This document shows positions 1 through 9,766 of a stretch of 64,000 bases of DNA, piece by piece. The DNA comes from an uncultured Cytophagales bacterium (GTDB taxonomy: Bacteria; Bacteroidota; Bacteroidia; Cytophagales; Cyclobacteriaceae): contig CAJXNP010000002.1 in NCBI GenBank assembly GCA_913057175.1, positions 358,641 to 422,640 of the forward strand. Reading direction: 5' to 3'. Under the pieces are notes generated by a model. The model searched no databases. It was not told the DNA's origin and saw only the letters and a program-made list of their open reading frames with translations. Positions within the stretch are counted from its first letter, which is position 1; each line of letters starts with the position of its first letter. Position numbers and translations under genes: made by a program.

Positions 1-519
1 ATGGTAATTTGGATGATTGGTTTATCCGGTTCGGGTAAAAGTACGCTTGCAAGAGCATTAGAGAACACTTTGCATGAAAAAGGTTATCTAACTCAGTTAT
101 TAGATGGTGACAACTTGCGGACTGGAATCAACAATAACCTTGGCTTTTCAGAAGAAGGTCGCATTGAAAACATTCGCCGGGCGGCCGAAGTTTCAAAATT
201 ATTCGCAAATTGCGGTGTCATTACAATTTGCTCCCTTATAAGCCCAACACATTCAATTCAGGAAATGGCACGGAATATTATCGGTGAGAAATATTCAGAA
301 ATTTTCATCAATTGTCCGTTGGAAGTTTGTGAGCAAAGGGATGTTAAAGGATTATACAAAAAAGCCAGGAATGGTGAAATAAAAGATTTTACGGGAATAG
401 ACTCCCCTTTTGAAGAACCTAAAAACCCGGATTTAATACTTAGAACACATATTGATAGCATTGAGGAGTGTCACAATCAACTAGTGGATTACGTATTAAG
501 AAAAACCGAATTTAAATAA
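1..519 (+). CDS. cysC: Adenylylsulfate (APS) kinase, probably 5'-truncated by the window edge
   Basis: Phosphorylates adenosine 5'-phosphosulfate to PAPS with ATP in cytoplasmic sulfate activation. The P-loop GLSGSGKST sits at residues 7-15, and the family motifs DGDN, GFSEEGR, ICSLISP and CEQRDVKGLY follow in order. The reading frame is open at base 1. Relatives usually carry about 20-25 more N-terminal residues, so the true start probably lies upstream of the window and the ATG at 1 may be internal. It is followed 3 nt later by cysD and then cysN, which supports a sulfate-assimilation operon. Family assignment is very secure; the start is not. Confidence 0.95.
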   Translation: MVIWMIGLSGSGKSTLARALENTLHEKGYLTQLLDGDNLRTGINNNLGFSEEGRIENIRRAAEVSKLFANCGVITICSLISPTHSIQEMARNIIGEKYSEIFINCPLEVCEQRDVKGLYKKARNGEIKDFTGIDSPFEEPKNPDLILRTHIDSIEECHNQLVDYVLRKTEFK

Positions 520-522
520 TCT

Positions 523-1425
523 ATGCATTATAACTTATCACATTTAGATCAGCTGGAAAGTGAGGCGATCTTTATCATGAGAGAAGTAGCTTCACAATTC
601 CAAAAACCGGTATTACTTTTTTCGGGAGGAAAAGACTCGATTGTTATGGTTCATTTAGCCAGGAAGGCTTTCTGGCCAGCGAAAATACCTTTTCCCCTGA
701 TGCATATAGACACCGGTCACAATTTTGACGAGACGATTAAATTCCGGGACGATCTCGTAAAAGAAACTGGAGCAGAACTCATTGTTGCTTCTGTGCAGGA
801 ATCAATTGACAAAGGAAGAGTTGTAGAAGAAAAAGGACCTAATGCGAGTAGAAATGCTTTGCAAACCGTGACCTTACTCGATGCAATTGAGGAACATCAG
901 TTTGATGCTGCTTTTGGTGGTGGCCGGAGAGATGAGGAAAAAGCCCGGGCAAAGGAAAGGTTTTTCTCCCACCGCGATGAGTTTGGGCAGTGGGATCCAA
1001 AAAATCAGCGCCCTGAACTATGGAACCTCTTCAATGGAATGAAGCAAATTGGTGAACATTTCCGGGTTTTCCCTTTAAGCAATTGGACGGAAATGGATGT
1101 TTGGCAATATATTGCAAAAGAAAATATTCCCATTCCAAACATTTATTATTCGCACAAAAGAAAAGTGGTGGAAAGAAACGGGATGTTATTAGCCGTTTCA
1201 CCTTATATCACCATAAAAGACACTGAAAAAGTTGAAGAGAGAATCGTAAGATGTCGAACTGTAGGTGATATGACTTGTACAGGGGTTGTGGAATCACCGG
1301 CGGCAGTCATTGAAGATATTATCCAGGAAGTTGCCGCAGCGAGAGTCACTGAACGCGGAGGAAGAGCTGACGACAAACGCTCCGAAACTGCCATGGAAGA
1401 TCGCAAGAGACAAGGTTATTTTTAA
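523..1425 (+). CDS. cysD: Sulfate adenylyltransferase subunit 2 (small, PP-loop subunit)
   Basis: Small subunit of ATP sulfurylase, which forms APS and pyrophosphate from ATP and sulfate; it works as a heterodimer with the GTPase CysN. The PP-loop SGGKDS is at residues 34-39, and the family signatures FGGGRRDEEKARAKER and DPKNQRPELWNLFNG are present, as is the C-terminal RKRQGYF end. The length of 300 residues is normal. It lies 3 nt after cysC and 29 nt before cysN, so the three genes are very likely one transcript. Confidence 0.97.
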   Translation: MHYNLSHLDQLESEAIFIMREVASQFQKPVLLFSGGKDSIVMVHLARKAFWPAKIPFPLMHIDTGHNFDETIKFRDDLVKETGAELIVASVQESIDKGRVVEEKGPNASRNALQTVTLLDAIEEHQFDAAFGGGRRDEEKARAKERFFSHRDEFGQWDPKNQRPELWNLFNGMKQIGEHFRVFPLSNWTEMDVWQYIAKENIPIPNIYYSHKRKVVERNGMLLAVSPYITIKDTEKVEERIVRCRTVGDMTCTGVVESPAAVIEDIIQEVAAARVTERGGRADDKRSETAMEDRKRQGYF

Positions 1426-1454
1426 TTCTCCAAACAACATAAAATTTTTATATA

Positions 1455-2732
1455 ATGTCAGAAACAGTATCCACAGAACAATATTTAAACATGGACTTGC
1501 TCAGGTTCACCACTGCTGGTTCAGTAGATGATGGGAAGAGCACCTTAATTGGTCGATTACTTTATGATAGCAAATCGATCTTCGAGGATCAGATGAATGC
1601 GGTAGAAGAAGCAAGCAGAAATATGGGCGATCACACTGTCAATCTTGCTTTATTGACAGATGGTTTGAAAGCCGAAAGGGAACAGGGAATTACAATTGAT
1701 GTTGCCTACCGCTATTTCGCTACCCCAAAAAGAAAATTTATAATTGCTGACACTCCTGGTCATATCCAGTACACCCGAAACATGGTGACAGGCGCTTCTA
1801 CAGCAAACCTTGCTATTATTCTTGTTGATGCAAGACATGGTGTTGTTGAGCAAACCTGCAGGCATGCTTTTATAGCTTCTTTATTACAAATAAAACACCT
1901 GGTTCTCTGCGTAAATAAAATGGACCTGGTTGATTACTCCGAAGAAGCCTACAATAAGATCAAGGAAAAATTTGATGATTTTAGCTCGAAACTCGAAATA
2001 CAGGATATCCACTATATCCCAATTTCAGCATTGAAAGGTGATAATGTCGTTGAGAAATCCGAAAATACACCATGGTATAATGGCTCAACACTGCTTTATA
2101 CGCTAGAAAACGTTCATATTGCCAGTGACTATAATTTTGTTGATTGCCGTTTGCCTGTACAAAGAGTAATCAGACCGCAGTCAGATAAATTTCACGATTT
2201 CAGAGGATATGCGGGAAGAGTGGAAGGAGGAATCTTTAAGCCAGGTGATGATGTTTTAGCGCTTCCGTCCGGTTTCACAACAAAAATTAAATCCATCGAA
2301 ACATATGATCAAAAGCTCGACGAAGCTTTTCCTCCTATGTCCGTTTGTATGACTTTGGAAGATGAGATAGACATCAGCCGAGGAGATATGATCGTTAAGC
2401 CAAATAATCAACCGGAAATCGGTCAGGATATCGATATGATGGTTTGTTGGCTAAATGACAAAAAGCTGATCCCAGGTAAAAAATATGCGTTCAAGCATAC
2501 AACCAAAGAAGGAAGGTGTGTGGTGAAGGAAATTCTTTATAAGGTAAACATTAATACCCTTCATAAAATCGAAGGGGAAACGGAAATGGGGCTGAACGAA
2601 ATCGGTCGAATAAAAATCCGAACTACAACTCCATTGTTTTTTGACAGTTACAAAAAGAACAGATCAACGGGAAGCATAATCCTTATCGAAGAAGGCACAA
2701 ACGAAACCGTTGGTGCCGGAATGATCATCTAG
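1455..2732 (+). CDS. cysN: Sulfate adenylyltransferase subunit 1 (GTPase subunit)
   Basis: GTP-hydrolysing subunit that drives the unfavourable APS-forming reaction of CysD. It is an EF-Tu-like GTPase: G1 GSVDDGKST at about residues 22-30, DTPGH at 99-103, NKMD at 154-157, followed by two beta-barrel domains. At 425 residues it is the stand-alone form; no APS kinase domain is fused at the C-terminus, which fits the separate cysC at the window start. Last gene of the cys operon; pheS starts 29 nt downstream and could be read through. Confidence 0.97.
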   Translation: MSETVSTEQYLNMDLLRFTTAGSVDDGKSTLIGRLLYDSKSIFEDQMNAVEEASRNMGDHTVNLALLTDGLKAEREQGITIDVAYRYFATPKRKFIIADTPGHIQYTRNMVTGASTANLAIILVDARHGVVEQTCRHAFIASLLQIKHLVLCVNKMDLVDYSEEAYNKIKEKFDDFSSKLEIQDIHYIPISALKGDNVVEKSENTPWYNGSTLLYTLENVHIASDYNFVDCRLPVQRVIRPQSDKFHDFRGYAGRVEGGIFKPGDDVLALPSGFTTKIKSIETYDQKLDEAFPPMSVCMTLEDEIDISRGDMIVKPNNQPEIGQDIDMMVCWLNDKKLIPGKKYAFKHTTKEGRCVVKEILYKVNINTLHKIEGETEMGLNEIGRIKIRTTTPLFFDSYKKNRSTGSIILIEEGTNETVGAGMII

Positions 2733-2761
2733 TGTGGTGATTGGTAAATTAGTTTACTAAC

Positions 2762-3790
2762 ATGAAGGAAAAAGTTGAAGCGTTAAAAAATGAGATCCTG
2801 GCTTTTAGTGCCACAAACCAGAATGAACTTGAACAATTCAGGCTCAGGTTTATCAGCAGGAAAAGCGTTGTAGGTGAATTATTTAATGAAATGAAGAATG
2901 TCGCACCGGAAGAGCGGAAATCTTTTGGTCAGGTTCTTAATGAATTAAAAAATACTGCCCAGGATAAGTTCAAGGAATTAATCGCTTCATTGGAAAAAGG
3001 CGATAATGGGTTTGACGAAAACGTCATTGATCCCACACTTCCTCCTTCCGATGATAAATTGGGAAGTATTCATCCACTTACCATTACCAAAGCCCGAATT
3101 GTAGAAATCTTTAAACGCATCGGTTTTAATGTTTCAGAAGGACCTGAAATTGAAGATGATTGGCATAACTTTTCTGCTTTGAACTTCCCCGAAAATCATC
3201 CGGCTCGCGAAATGCAGGACACTTTCTTCATAGAAAAAGATCCTGACATCGCACTTCGAACACACACTTCTTCTGTCCAGGTAAGGGTCATGGAAAATGG
3301 AAAACCTCCTATCCGTACGCTATCTCCGGGACGCGTTTTTCGAAATGAAGCTATCTCTGCAAGGGCACACTGTGTTTTTCACCAGGTTGAAGGATTATAT
3401 ATAGATAAAAATGTAAGCTTCAAAAACCTCAAAGAAACTCTGCTATATTTCTCAAGGGAATTTTTTGGTAAGGATACCAAGATCCGTCTGAGGCCATCCT
3501 TCTTCCCCTTCACAGAGCCCAGCGCAGAGCTGGACATTTCTTGTTTCCTATGCAACCAGAAAGGCTGTAACATCTGTAAATACACCGGCTGGGTAGAAAT
3601 TGGTGGTTGTGGCATGGTTGATCCTAACGTGTTAGAGAATTGTAAGATTGATCCTGAAGAATATACCGGGTTTGCTTTTGGAATGGGGATCGAAAGAATT
3701 GCCATGCTGAAATACCAGATTAATGACCTGCGCTTATTTACTGAAAATGATATTCGATTTTTAAAGCAATTCCGATCGGTTAACTGGTAA
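2762..3790 (+). CDS. pheS: Phenylalanine-tRNA ligase alpha subunit
   Basis: Catalytic alpha subunit of the alpha2-beta2 class II synthetase that charges tRNA-Phe. An N-terminal coiled-coil arm (residues 1-90) precedes the catalytic core. Motif 2 is seen as FRNEAISARAHCVFHQVEG and motif 3 as GFAFGMGIERIAMLKY near the end. A Cys-rich segment CFLCNQKGCNICKYTGW (about residues 259-275) is typical of many bacterial PheS proteins and could bind a metal. Length 342 is normal. pheT is not in the window, so the two subunit genes are unlinked here. Confidence 0.97.
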   Translation: MKEKVEALKNEILAFSATNQNELEQFRLRFISRKSVVGELFNEMKNVAPEERKSFGQVLNELKNTAQDKFKELIASLEKGDNGFDENVIDPTLPPSDDKLGSIHPLTITKARIVEIFKRIGFNVSEGPEIEDDWHNFSALNFPENHPAREMQDTFFIEKDPDIALRTHTSSVQVRVMENGKPPIRTLSPGRVFRNEAISARAHCVFHQVEGLYIDKNVSFKNLKETLLYFSREFFGKDTKIRLRPSFFPFTEPSAELDISCFLCNQKGCNICKYTGWVEIGGCGMVDPNVLENCKIDPEEYTGFAFGMGIERIAMLKYQINDLRLFTENDIRFLKQFRSVNW

Positions 3791-3820
3791 TTTTACTGAA
3801 CTTTTTACGTTCAGATTGAA

Positions 3821-4249
3821 ATGAAAAAACTATTATTCCTTTTCGTATTTCCATTACTATTCTTTTCCTCTTGCGAGGAAGACGGCAACAATGCGACACA
3901 AATACCTTTCAGACCGGTTTATTTGGAAATTGATCTGAACAGTGTCATTAACAAAGAACTTTGGAATATTAACGGGCATAAATCGTTTCCCAACAATGGT
4001 TATAAAGGAATCATCGTCCACAAGGAAAGCAACAATGTGTTTCGTGCATTCGAACAGGCCTGTTCTTTCGATCCATTGGAAGAATGTGCAAAAGTTGTGA
4101 TTGACGACTCTAACCTTTTTATGATCGATAAATGCTGCAATTCATCCTTTGACTTTACAGGTATGCCTATGGGAGGACCTGCTTTCAGAAATTTATTGGA
4201 ATATAATACCCGGATTGAAGGGAATTTATTAATAGTAGAAAATTACTAA
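3821..4249 (+). CDS. Small hypothetical lipoprotein
   Basis: Product of 142 residues beginning MKKLLFLFVFPLLFFSSCEE, a clear lipoprotein signal with lipobox FSSC. The mature part is short and contains three further cysteines (QACSF, EECAK, KCCNSS), so disulfides in the periplasm are possible. No family recognised. It follows pheS by 30 nt on the same strand and its stop overlaps the stop of the convergent moxR gene by 4 nt. Confidence 0.75.
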   Translation: MKKLLFLFVFPLLFFSSCEEDGNNATQIPFRPVYLEIDLNSVINKELWNINGHKSFPNNGYKGIIVHKESNNVFRAFEQACSFDPLEECAKVVIDDSNLFMIDKCCNSSFDFTGMPMGGPAFRNLLEYNTRIEGNLLIVENY

Positions 4250-5214
4250 AGAATTTGATTAATGATCTGATCAACTGTAACCTCCTCGGCTTCTGCCTTA
4301 AAATTTCTCAATATCCTGTGTCTCAATGTTGGCTTTGCCACAAATTTAACATCCTCGATATCCGGGGAATATTTTCCGTTGAGCAAAGCATTACATTTGG
4401 AAGCGGTTATGAGATATTGTGAAGCTCTTGGGCCAGCACCCCATTCTAAATAATTATTAGTTACATCTGCTGCTAATGAAGTATTGGGCCTTGTTTTCTG
4501 TACAAGATTTACGGCATATTCAATCACATTATCTGCAACCGGAACTTTTTTTACCAGGCTCTGAAATTCGAGTATTTCTTCTTTTTCCATCACCTTGGAA
4601 ATCTTAACGGAATTTGACCCCGTAGTACTTTTTACAATGTCAATTTCCTGATTAAACGTTGGATAATCCAAAACAATATTAAACATAAATCTGTCTAGCT
4701 GAGCTTCAGGTAATGGATAGGTTCCTTCCTGTTCAATTGGGTTCTGTGTAGCAAGCACAAAAAACGGACGATCCAATAGATGATGCTCTCCGGCAATCGT
4801 CACAGAGAATTCCTGCATACTTTCCAAAAGCGCTGCCTGCGTTTTTGGGGGAGTACGGTTAATTTCGTCTGCCAGAATAATATTGGCAAAAATGGGTCCT
4901 TTGATAAACTTAAAATTCCTTTCCGAATCAAGTGTCTCTGCTCCCAAAATGTCGGACGGCATCAGGTCCGGAGTAAATTGAATTCTGTTGAATGAAAGGT
5001 TTAAAGCTTCGGAAATGGTTTTGATAAGCAAAGTTTTTGCAAGTCCCGGAACTCCAACCAATAAGCTATGACCTTGACAAAAAATGGACGTAAGTACCGA
5101 TTTCACCACTTCATCCTGGCCTATGATAACCTTTGAGATTTCTTTCGTCAGGTTTGCATAGGCAGCATGAAACTTGTCCGCCATATCAACATCATTCTTT
5201 ACTTTTTCCATCAT
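4246..5214 (-). CDS. MoxR-family AAA+ ATPase
   Basis: AAA+ chaperone-like ATPase of the MoxR group, which generally helps mature enzyme complexes or supports envelope functions, often with VWA-domain partners. Walker A GVPGLAKT is at residues 54-61 and Walker B IILADEINR at 112-120; sensor 1 (ATQNP) and the arginine-finger segment LPEAQLDRF follow, and the C-terminal lid ends with LRHRILRNFKAEAEE. The start codon directly follows the stop of the foldase gene upstream (ATG ATG, either may be used). No VWA gene is adjacent in the window, unlike classical MoxR operons, so its partner is unknown. Confidence 0.9.
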   Translation of the reverse strand: MMEKVKNDVDMADKFHAAYANLTKEISKVIIGQDEVVKSVLTSIFCQGHSLLVGVPGLAKTLLIKTISEALNLSFNRIQFTPDLMPSDILGAETLDSERNFKFIKGPIFANIILADEINRTPPKTQAALLESMQEFSVTIAGEHHLLDRPFFVLATQNPIEQEGTYPLPEAQLDRFMFNIVLDYPTFNQEIDIVKSTTGSNSVKISKVMEKEEILEFQSLVKKVPVADNVIEYAVNLVQKTRPNTSLAADVTNNYLEWGAGPRASQYLITASKCNALLNGKYSPDIEDVKFVAKPTLRHRILRNFKAEAEEVTVDQIINQIL

Positions 5215-6564
5215 CTATTCTAATATATTACAGTTTTTGTATTCATCGTCGACCTCAATATAAACATCATTTCTTGCTTCCTTAAACCATTCGCTCATGA
5301 TTTTTCCCTGCTTTGCATTTTTCGCAGCGATCTGTATCTTTTGATAATCATCTTTCAAATTAGCCTGGTGTGGGCTGTATTTTTCCTTAAAATATACAAT
5401 TCGCATGGCATCCTTCCCATCAGCCATCTTGAATTTCATAGGAGGTGTAATGGTACCGACCTGCATGGTATCCAGAATGAAAAACAATCCCGGATCAATT
5501 TCTGAAGTCGGGACATGGTTTGAACCGGTAGATCCGATAATGTACCCACCACTTCCGGCTGTTTGTTTATCGTCAGAAAATTCTTTGGCAGCCAGCTCAA
5601 ATCTCATGGTATCATGCTGGATAAGGTTTTTAATACTATCCAGAAAGTGCCCCGACTTTTCAAAATCCTCATCCATGAATTTATGTTGAATCAATATATG
5701 TCTGGAATTATATTCATTCCCTCGCCGGTCAACTGCCTGGATAATATGAACACCAAATTCTGTTTCAACCGGCTCGGAAACTTCTCCCGGCTTCAGCTTC
5801 ATCGCAACTGCTTCAAACTCCGGGACCATTTGTCCCCTCTTTACCCAACCTAAATTTCCACCATACCTCGCCGAAGGCCCTTCAGAATAGATTCTGGCTA
5901 ATTCTTCAAAATCCTCGCCATTTAATACTCTTTCCCTTAAATCATAAAGAAACTTTTCGGCCCGGTCCCTTGCTTCCTTGTTCACATCTGGCTTTTTTAC
6001 AATTTGCCCTACTACTACTTCTGTCGAAAAGTATGGCAAACTATCCTTCGGAATGTTCTTAAAAAAGGTTTTTACTTCATCCGGCGTGATAGTGATGTCG
6101 CTGACAATTGTTCTCTGAACTTCCTGTATCACCAACTGTTCCCGAACCTGGTCTCGAACTTCATCTCTGAACTCCTCGATGGTTTTACCATAATATTCCT
6201 CCACGGCCGCTTCATCACCACCTACTTGTGCCAGGATCTGGTTCATCCTCATATCAAGGTCAAGCTCAACCTGCTCGTCGGTGACAACAATTGAGTCAAT
6301 TTCTGCTTTTGCTGCCATCACCTTGTTTAAAACCATTCCTTCGAGTACCTCGCACCTGGTTTCATTTCCTGCATTTCTACCTCCTGAAATGACATTTAGA
6401 TAAGATCTTTCCAGTTCAGATTTAAGAATAATAAAATCATCAACTTTTACAATGATCTTATCGACGACCGTTCCATAATCTTTGGGTTGACCGTCTTCAC
6501 CCTGTTGAGCAAATGCGCTTAAACTGAATGCTAACAACACAAATGTTAATGCAAGCCTATTCAT
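5215..6564 (-). CDS. SurA-like periplasmic peptidyl-prolyl isomerase
   Basis: Periplasmic foldase for outer-membrane proteins. A signal peptide (MNRLALTFVLLAFSLSAFAQ) follows the chosen ATG at 6564; a longer frame reaches 6621, but the ATG at 6564 puts the signal at the N-terminus and overlaps the upstream stop by 8 nt (ATGAATAG). An N-terminal SurA-type helical domain is followed by a parvulin domain (GPSARYGGNLGWVKRGQMV... FGVHIIQAVDRR) and a second, more degenerate one (RHILIQHKF... GSGGYIIGS). Third gene of a three-foldase operon that continues into moxR. Confidence 0.88.
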   Translation of the reverse strand: MNRLALTFVLLAFSLSAFAQQGEDGQPKDYGTVVDKIIVKVDDFIILKSELERSYLNVISGGRNAGNETRCEVLEGMVLNKVMAAKAEIDSIVVTDEQVELDLDMRMNQILAQVGGDEAAVEEYYGKTIEEFRDEVRDQVREQLVIQEVQRTIVSDITITPDEVKTFFKNIPKDSLPYFSTEVVVGQIVKKPDVNKEARDRAEKFLYDLRERVLNGEDFEELARIYSEGPSARYGGNLGWVKRGQMVPEFEAVAMKLKPGEVSEPVETEFGVHIIQAVDRRGNEYNSRHILIQHKFMDEDFEKSGHFLDSIKNLIQHDTMRFELAAKEFSDDKQTAGSGGYIIGSTGSNHVPTSEIDPGLFFILDTMQVGTITPPMKFKMADGKDAMRIVYFKEKYSPHQANLKDDYQKIQIAAKNAKQGKIMSEWFKEARNDVYIEVDDEYKNCNILE

Positions 6565-7438
6565 TGGAATATATTTCAAAGTCATTATTATTCTCTGCCC
6601 TTTCGTAGATTTCATCCTCAAGATCCCCTACTAATTTTACCTTTCTTTTGTTTAATATTATTTTCTCAATTTCATCCCAAACAAATTCGATGGGCGAAAT
6701 TTCATTGATCAATCGATATTCCATTATTTTCAGATAATATCGATTGTCATCATCTTCTTTCTCAAAATACTTGTATCTCTTTAAAAAATCACCTTTGTCT
6801 TCAATCTCCTGCAAAGGTGTGCCAACTACCAATTGCTCAAAATAAACCCAACTGGAATCTCCCAAATGCGCCTTTTTCGAATAGCTATGGCAATAACTCA
6901 CTAGCTCTTCATGTCTTTTGGCATCATTAGAATTCAAAAGCCTTTTAAAAGTGTTGATATTAGGAGCGCCTTTTGGTAATTGAACAAAAATACCTTTGAC
7001 GATATTTTGATTAAGCCTGAAATTATCAATGTGGTCGTTGTAATACTTGTTTATCTCCGCCGGCGAAATGCTTTTGTTCAACTCCCGGTTTACATACTGC
7101 TCTTCAAACTCGTGGATCATGAGAGCATATTTATAATCCAACAATCTCCTTTCCAACTCCGCTTCATCCAGGCTCAATCTGGAATTTGCCTCAGATATCA
7201 CCAATTGCTTCCGAATCCAGCTATTGATCATTTGTGTCATTCTGTTGGCGCTGTCTTCCGGCGACAGATCAGCTGATATAAGTCCCGTTACATCTTCGGG
7301 ATAGAGGTAAATACTATTCACCCTGGCTAATGGTTGTTGTTTATTTTCATCAACAGCATCTTCTTTCATTTTAATTAGATCACATGCTGAAAATGTAATG
7401 AGCAATACTGAAAGAACGATCAGGTTATTTCTTCTCAA
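6557..7438 (-). CDS. Foldase-related lipoprotein lacking a recognisable parvulin domain
   Basis: Product of 293 residues starting MRRNNLIVLSVLLITFSACD, a lipoprotein signal with lipobox FSAC. The body resembles the SurA/PrsA N-terminal chaperone helices (SWIRKQLVISEANSRL, SPAEINKYYNDHIDNF), but I see no convincing parvulin catalytic core, so it may act as a chaperone without isomerase activity. It overlaps the upstream 743-residue foldase gene by 14 nt and the downstream SurA-like gene by 8 nt, implying translational coupling. Confidence 0.75.
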   Translation of the reverse strand: MRRNNLIVLSVLLITFSACDLIKMKEDAVDENKQQPLARVNSIYLYPEDVTGLISADLSPEDSANRMTQMINSWIRKQLVISEANSRLSLDEAELERRLLDYKYALMIHEFEEQYVNRELNKSISPAEINKYYNDHIDNFRLNQNIVKGIFVQLPKGAPNINTFKRLLNSNDAKRHEELVSYCHSYSKKAHLGDSSWVYFEQLVVGTPLQEIEDKGDFLKRYKYFEKEDDDNRYYLKIMEYRLINEISPIEFVWDEIEKIILNKRKVKLVGDLEDEIYERAENNNDFEIYSNE

Positions 7439-9656
7439 AATATTTTAATGTTTTGTTTAGTACATCTTCGTTAACTGATACAGGGAATTTTTGCTTTAAA
7501 TCTGCAATCCAGTTTTTTTCAAGTTCATTTTGATAATCGGATATAACATTTCCGCGAATTTCAGAAAGGTCTCTAAATGATTCGGTATAAAGACTATCAA
7601 TTTTAACAAAATAAAATCTATCAGAATCCTCAATTTCAGTTATTCCAGGTTCCCATTTCACCTTTGAAAGAGTTTCCTGGTCTCCTTTTTCAAAAATTCC
7701 TTCTGTAACATTAACTGTCAGGGAAGATTCGAGATTGTAAATGTACTCTAATACTTTTTTAGAGTGACTAATTAAAGAGAATTTTATAGTTGAAGGAAGT
7801 TCATTGTTACTAATGGTCTCGATATTTTCCTGCTGGACATTTTTGTTTTCAAATAACTCAACCAGAGAATCAATGACATTTTGGCTTATTTCGCGCTCAT
7901 CGTATTCGATAATAATTTTACTTTCCGGCACTCGCGAGAATTCCCTCACTACTTTTTCCGCTTCCTTTTTTGATTGTTCAGATAACTCATTATTATAATT
8001 TTTTACTTCCCTGGAATAATAGGTTAACGTTTCGGATTTCATTTCCTCTCGAATTCTGGGAAGTAAATCTTTATCTTCCGTACTCACAAGTGAAGCCTTT
8101 ACCCTTTCTCCCCATTTATATTTCTCCCTGTTTGCATCAAAATAGGATTTGATACCCGCAGTGTCACTGGAAGCTTTTCCCCAAACATATTTTTCCATCA
8201 CTTCAAAAAGGAGCAGGCCTTCGTAATATTCCTTCTCTAACATTCTGTAATCAAAATTCTCTGCTGCAATCCTCTTTCTCTCATAACCCAAAAGCTCCTT
8301 ATGAACAAATTGCCGGTAGCTCTCCCGATTAATTGGATTTTGCTTTTTGTTACTTCTTTTATTTTGTTCCATGACAGTATGATCTGCAAATTTTCCAATT
8401 GAATACGAGATCCCATCAATTTCAAATAGTTCCTTATCCAACACAGAAACCGGTTGTTTGGAAAGTAAGTAGGGATCAACCTTTAATGAATCTATCAAAC
8501 TGTCTAAAACATTTTTACTTGATAAATTTTCTGAAAATCCAGATTCTGATTTTAACCTGCTATAAACAATCTCATCCTTCAGTTGTGACCTTTCCCCTCG
8601 GGAAACTTGCTGTTTGAGACTTTCTTCCAATTCCTCGTATGTTTCCGGAGGTTTTTTTTCGAGTAATTTTATAATATGCCATCCCATTGGGCTCTCAATT
8701 GGTCCTGCTATCTGTCCTACACTATCTAATGAGAATGCAGCATCTTCAAGACTCTTAAACTGGATAGGCAATTGGCCCTGTCCAAACATATTAATTTCAC
8801 CGTCTGTGCTTTTGGTTCGTTCATCTTCGGAAAATTGCTGGCAGAAATAGTTCCAGTCACCACCTGTTTCCAGCTTTTCATATATTTCAAATATTTTATT
8901 TTTTACTTCCGTAGAATCTTCATAATTAACCCTTAAGACAATGTGAGCAATCCTGACTTTGCCTTGATTAGGTTCTTTGTTGTTAACTCTTAAGATATGA
9001 TAACCGAACTGTGATCTGAAAATTTCTGAAGTTCCCCCCACATTCGTATTGTAAGCAGCATCCTCAAATGGTAAAACCATCCTGAATGCGGTGAAATATC
9101 CCAGGTCTCCACCATTATTTTTAGCTGATGGGTCTTCCGATTTATTTCTTGCCAATTCACCAAAATCAGAACCTTTTTCCAGCTCATTTTTAATCGAAAG
9201 TATTTTATTGTAAGCCTCTGTTGTATCCTGTTGGTCTTGAACACGAACCAAAATATGAGAAGCATGGATAAAATACTGAAGCCTCTCATACGCTTCCTTT
9301 GCCAAAGAATCGGTTTCTTTTGTCTCCAGCAAATAAGGCTTAATTAACTCGGATTGATAGGATTCAAACTCGTCGATAAAACTTTGCGTTGTGTCAATAC
9401 CTTCCTCCTTTGCCTGCAGGACCTTCAGTTTAAAGTTGATGAACAAATTAAGATAGTTTCTCACATCATTTTCGGAGTAGATACTATCATTATTAAAATT
9501 ATTCTTTTCATAGACATAAGTAAATTCCTTCGCCGGGATCTTGGTTCCATCAATATCCAAAAGTGTTTGATCCTTAAAATCATTTCCCGTCTTTACCAAA
9601 GAACAGGCAGCAGCTGAAAATAATATCAGAAAAAATACAATTCTTACTTGAGTCAT
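7425..9656 (-). CDS. Large periplasmic peptidyl-prolyl isomerase with two parvulin domains
   Basis: Product of 743 residues with a lipoprotein-type signal (AAACSLVK). Two consecutive parvulin domains are visible: ASHILVRVQDQ... NNGGDLGYFTAFRMV... FGYHILRV at roughly residues 132-230, and IAHIVLRVNYED... STDGEINMFGQGQLP... MGWHIIKLLEKK after it. A long C-terminal region rich in charged residues has no family I can name. First gene of the foldase operon on the minus strand. Likely helps fold or sort outer-membrane proteins; exact clients are unknown. Confidence 0.88.
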   Translation of the reverse strand: MTQVRIVFFLILFSAAACSLVKTGNDFKDQTLLDIDGTKIPAKEFTYVYEKNNFNNDSIYSENDVRNYLNLFINFKLKVLQAKEEGIDTTQSFIDEFESYQSELIKPYLLETKETDSLAKEAYERLQYFIHASHILVRVQDQQDTTEAYNKILSIKNELEKGSDFGELARNKSEDPSAKNNGGDLGYFTAFRMVLPFEDAAYNTNVGGTSEIFRSQFGYHILRVNNKEPNQGKVRIAHIVLRVNYEDSTEVKNKIFEIYEKLETGGDWNYFCQQFSEDERTKSTDGEINMFGQGQLPIQFKSLEDAAFSLDSVGQIAGPIESPMGWHIIKLLEKKPPETYEELEESLKQQVSRGERSQLKDEIVYSRLKSESGFSENLSSKNVLDSLIDSLKVDPYLLSKQPVSVLDKELFEIDGISYSIGKFADHTVMEQNKRSNKKQNPINRESYRQFVHKELLGYERKRIAAENFDYRMLEKEYYEGLLLFEVMEKYVWGKASSDTAGIKSYFDANREKYKWGERVKASLVSTEDKDLLPRIREEMKSETLTYYSREVKNYNNELSEQSKKEAEKVVREFSRVPESKIIIEYDEREISQNVIDSLVELFENKNVQQENIETISNNELPSTIKFSLISHSKKVLEYIYNLESSLTVNVTEGIFEKGDQETLSKVKWEPGITEIEDSDRFYFVKIDSLYTESFRDLSEIRGNVISDYQNELEKNWIADLKQKFPVSVNEDVLNKTLKYFEKK

Positions 9657-9766
9657 GCTCTAAATCACAATAGCTGTAAAAAACCCTGCAATTTTAAGAA
9701 ATTTTAGCATTTAATAAGGACGAAAGGAGTAAAAGAAGGGCTTTTGAAGAGTTAAAAAATGTTAAA

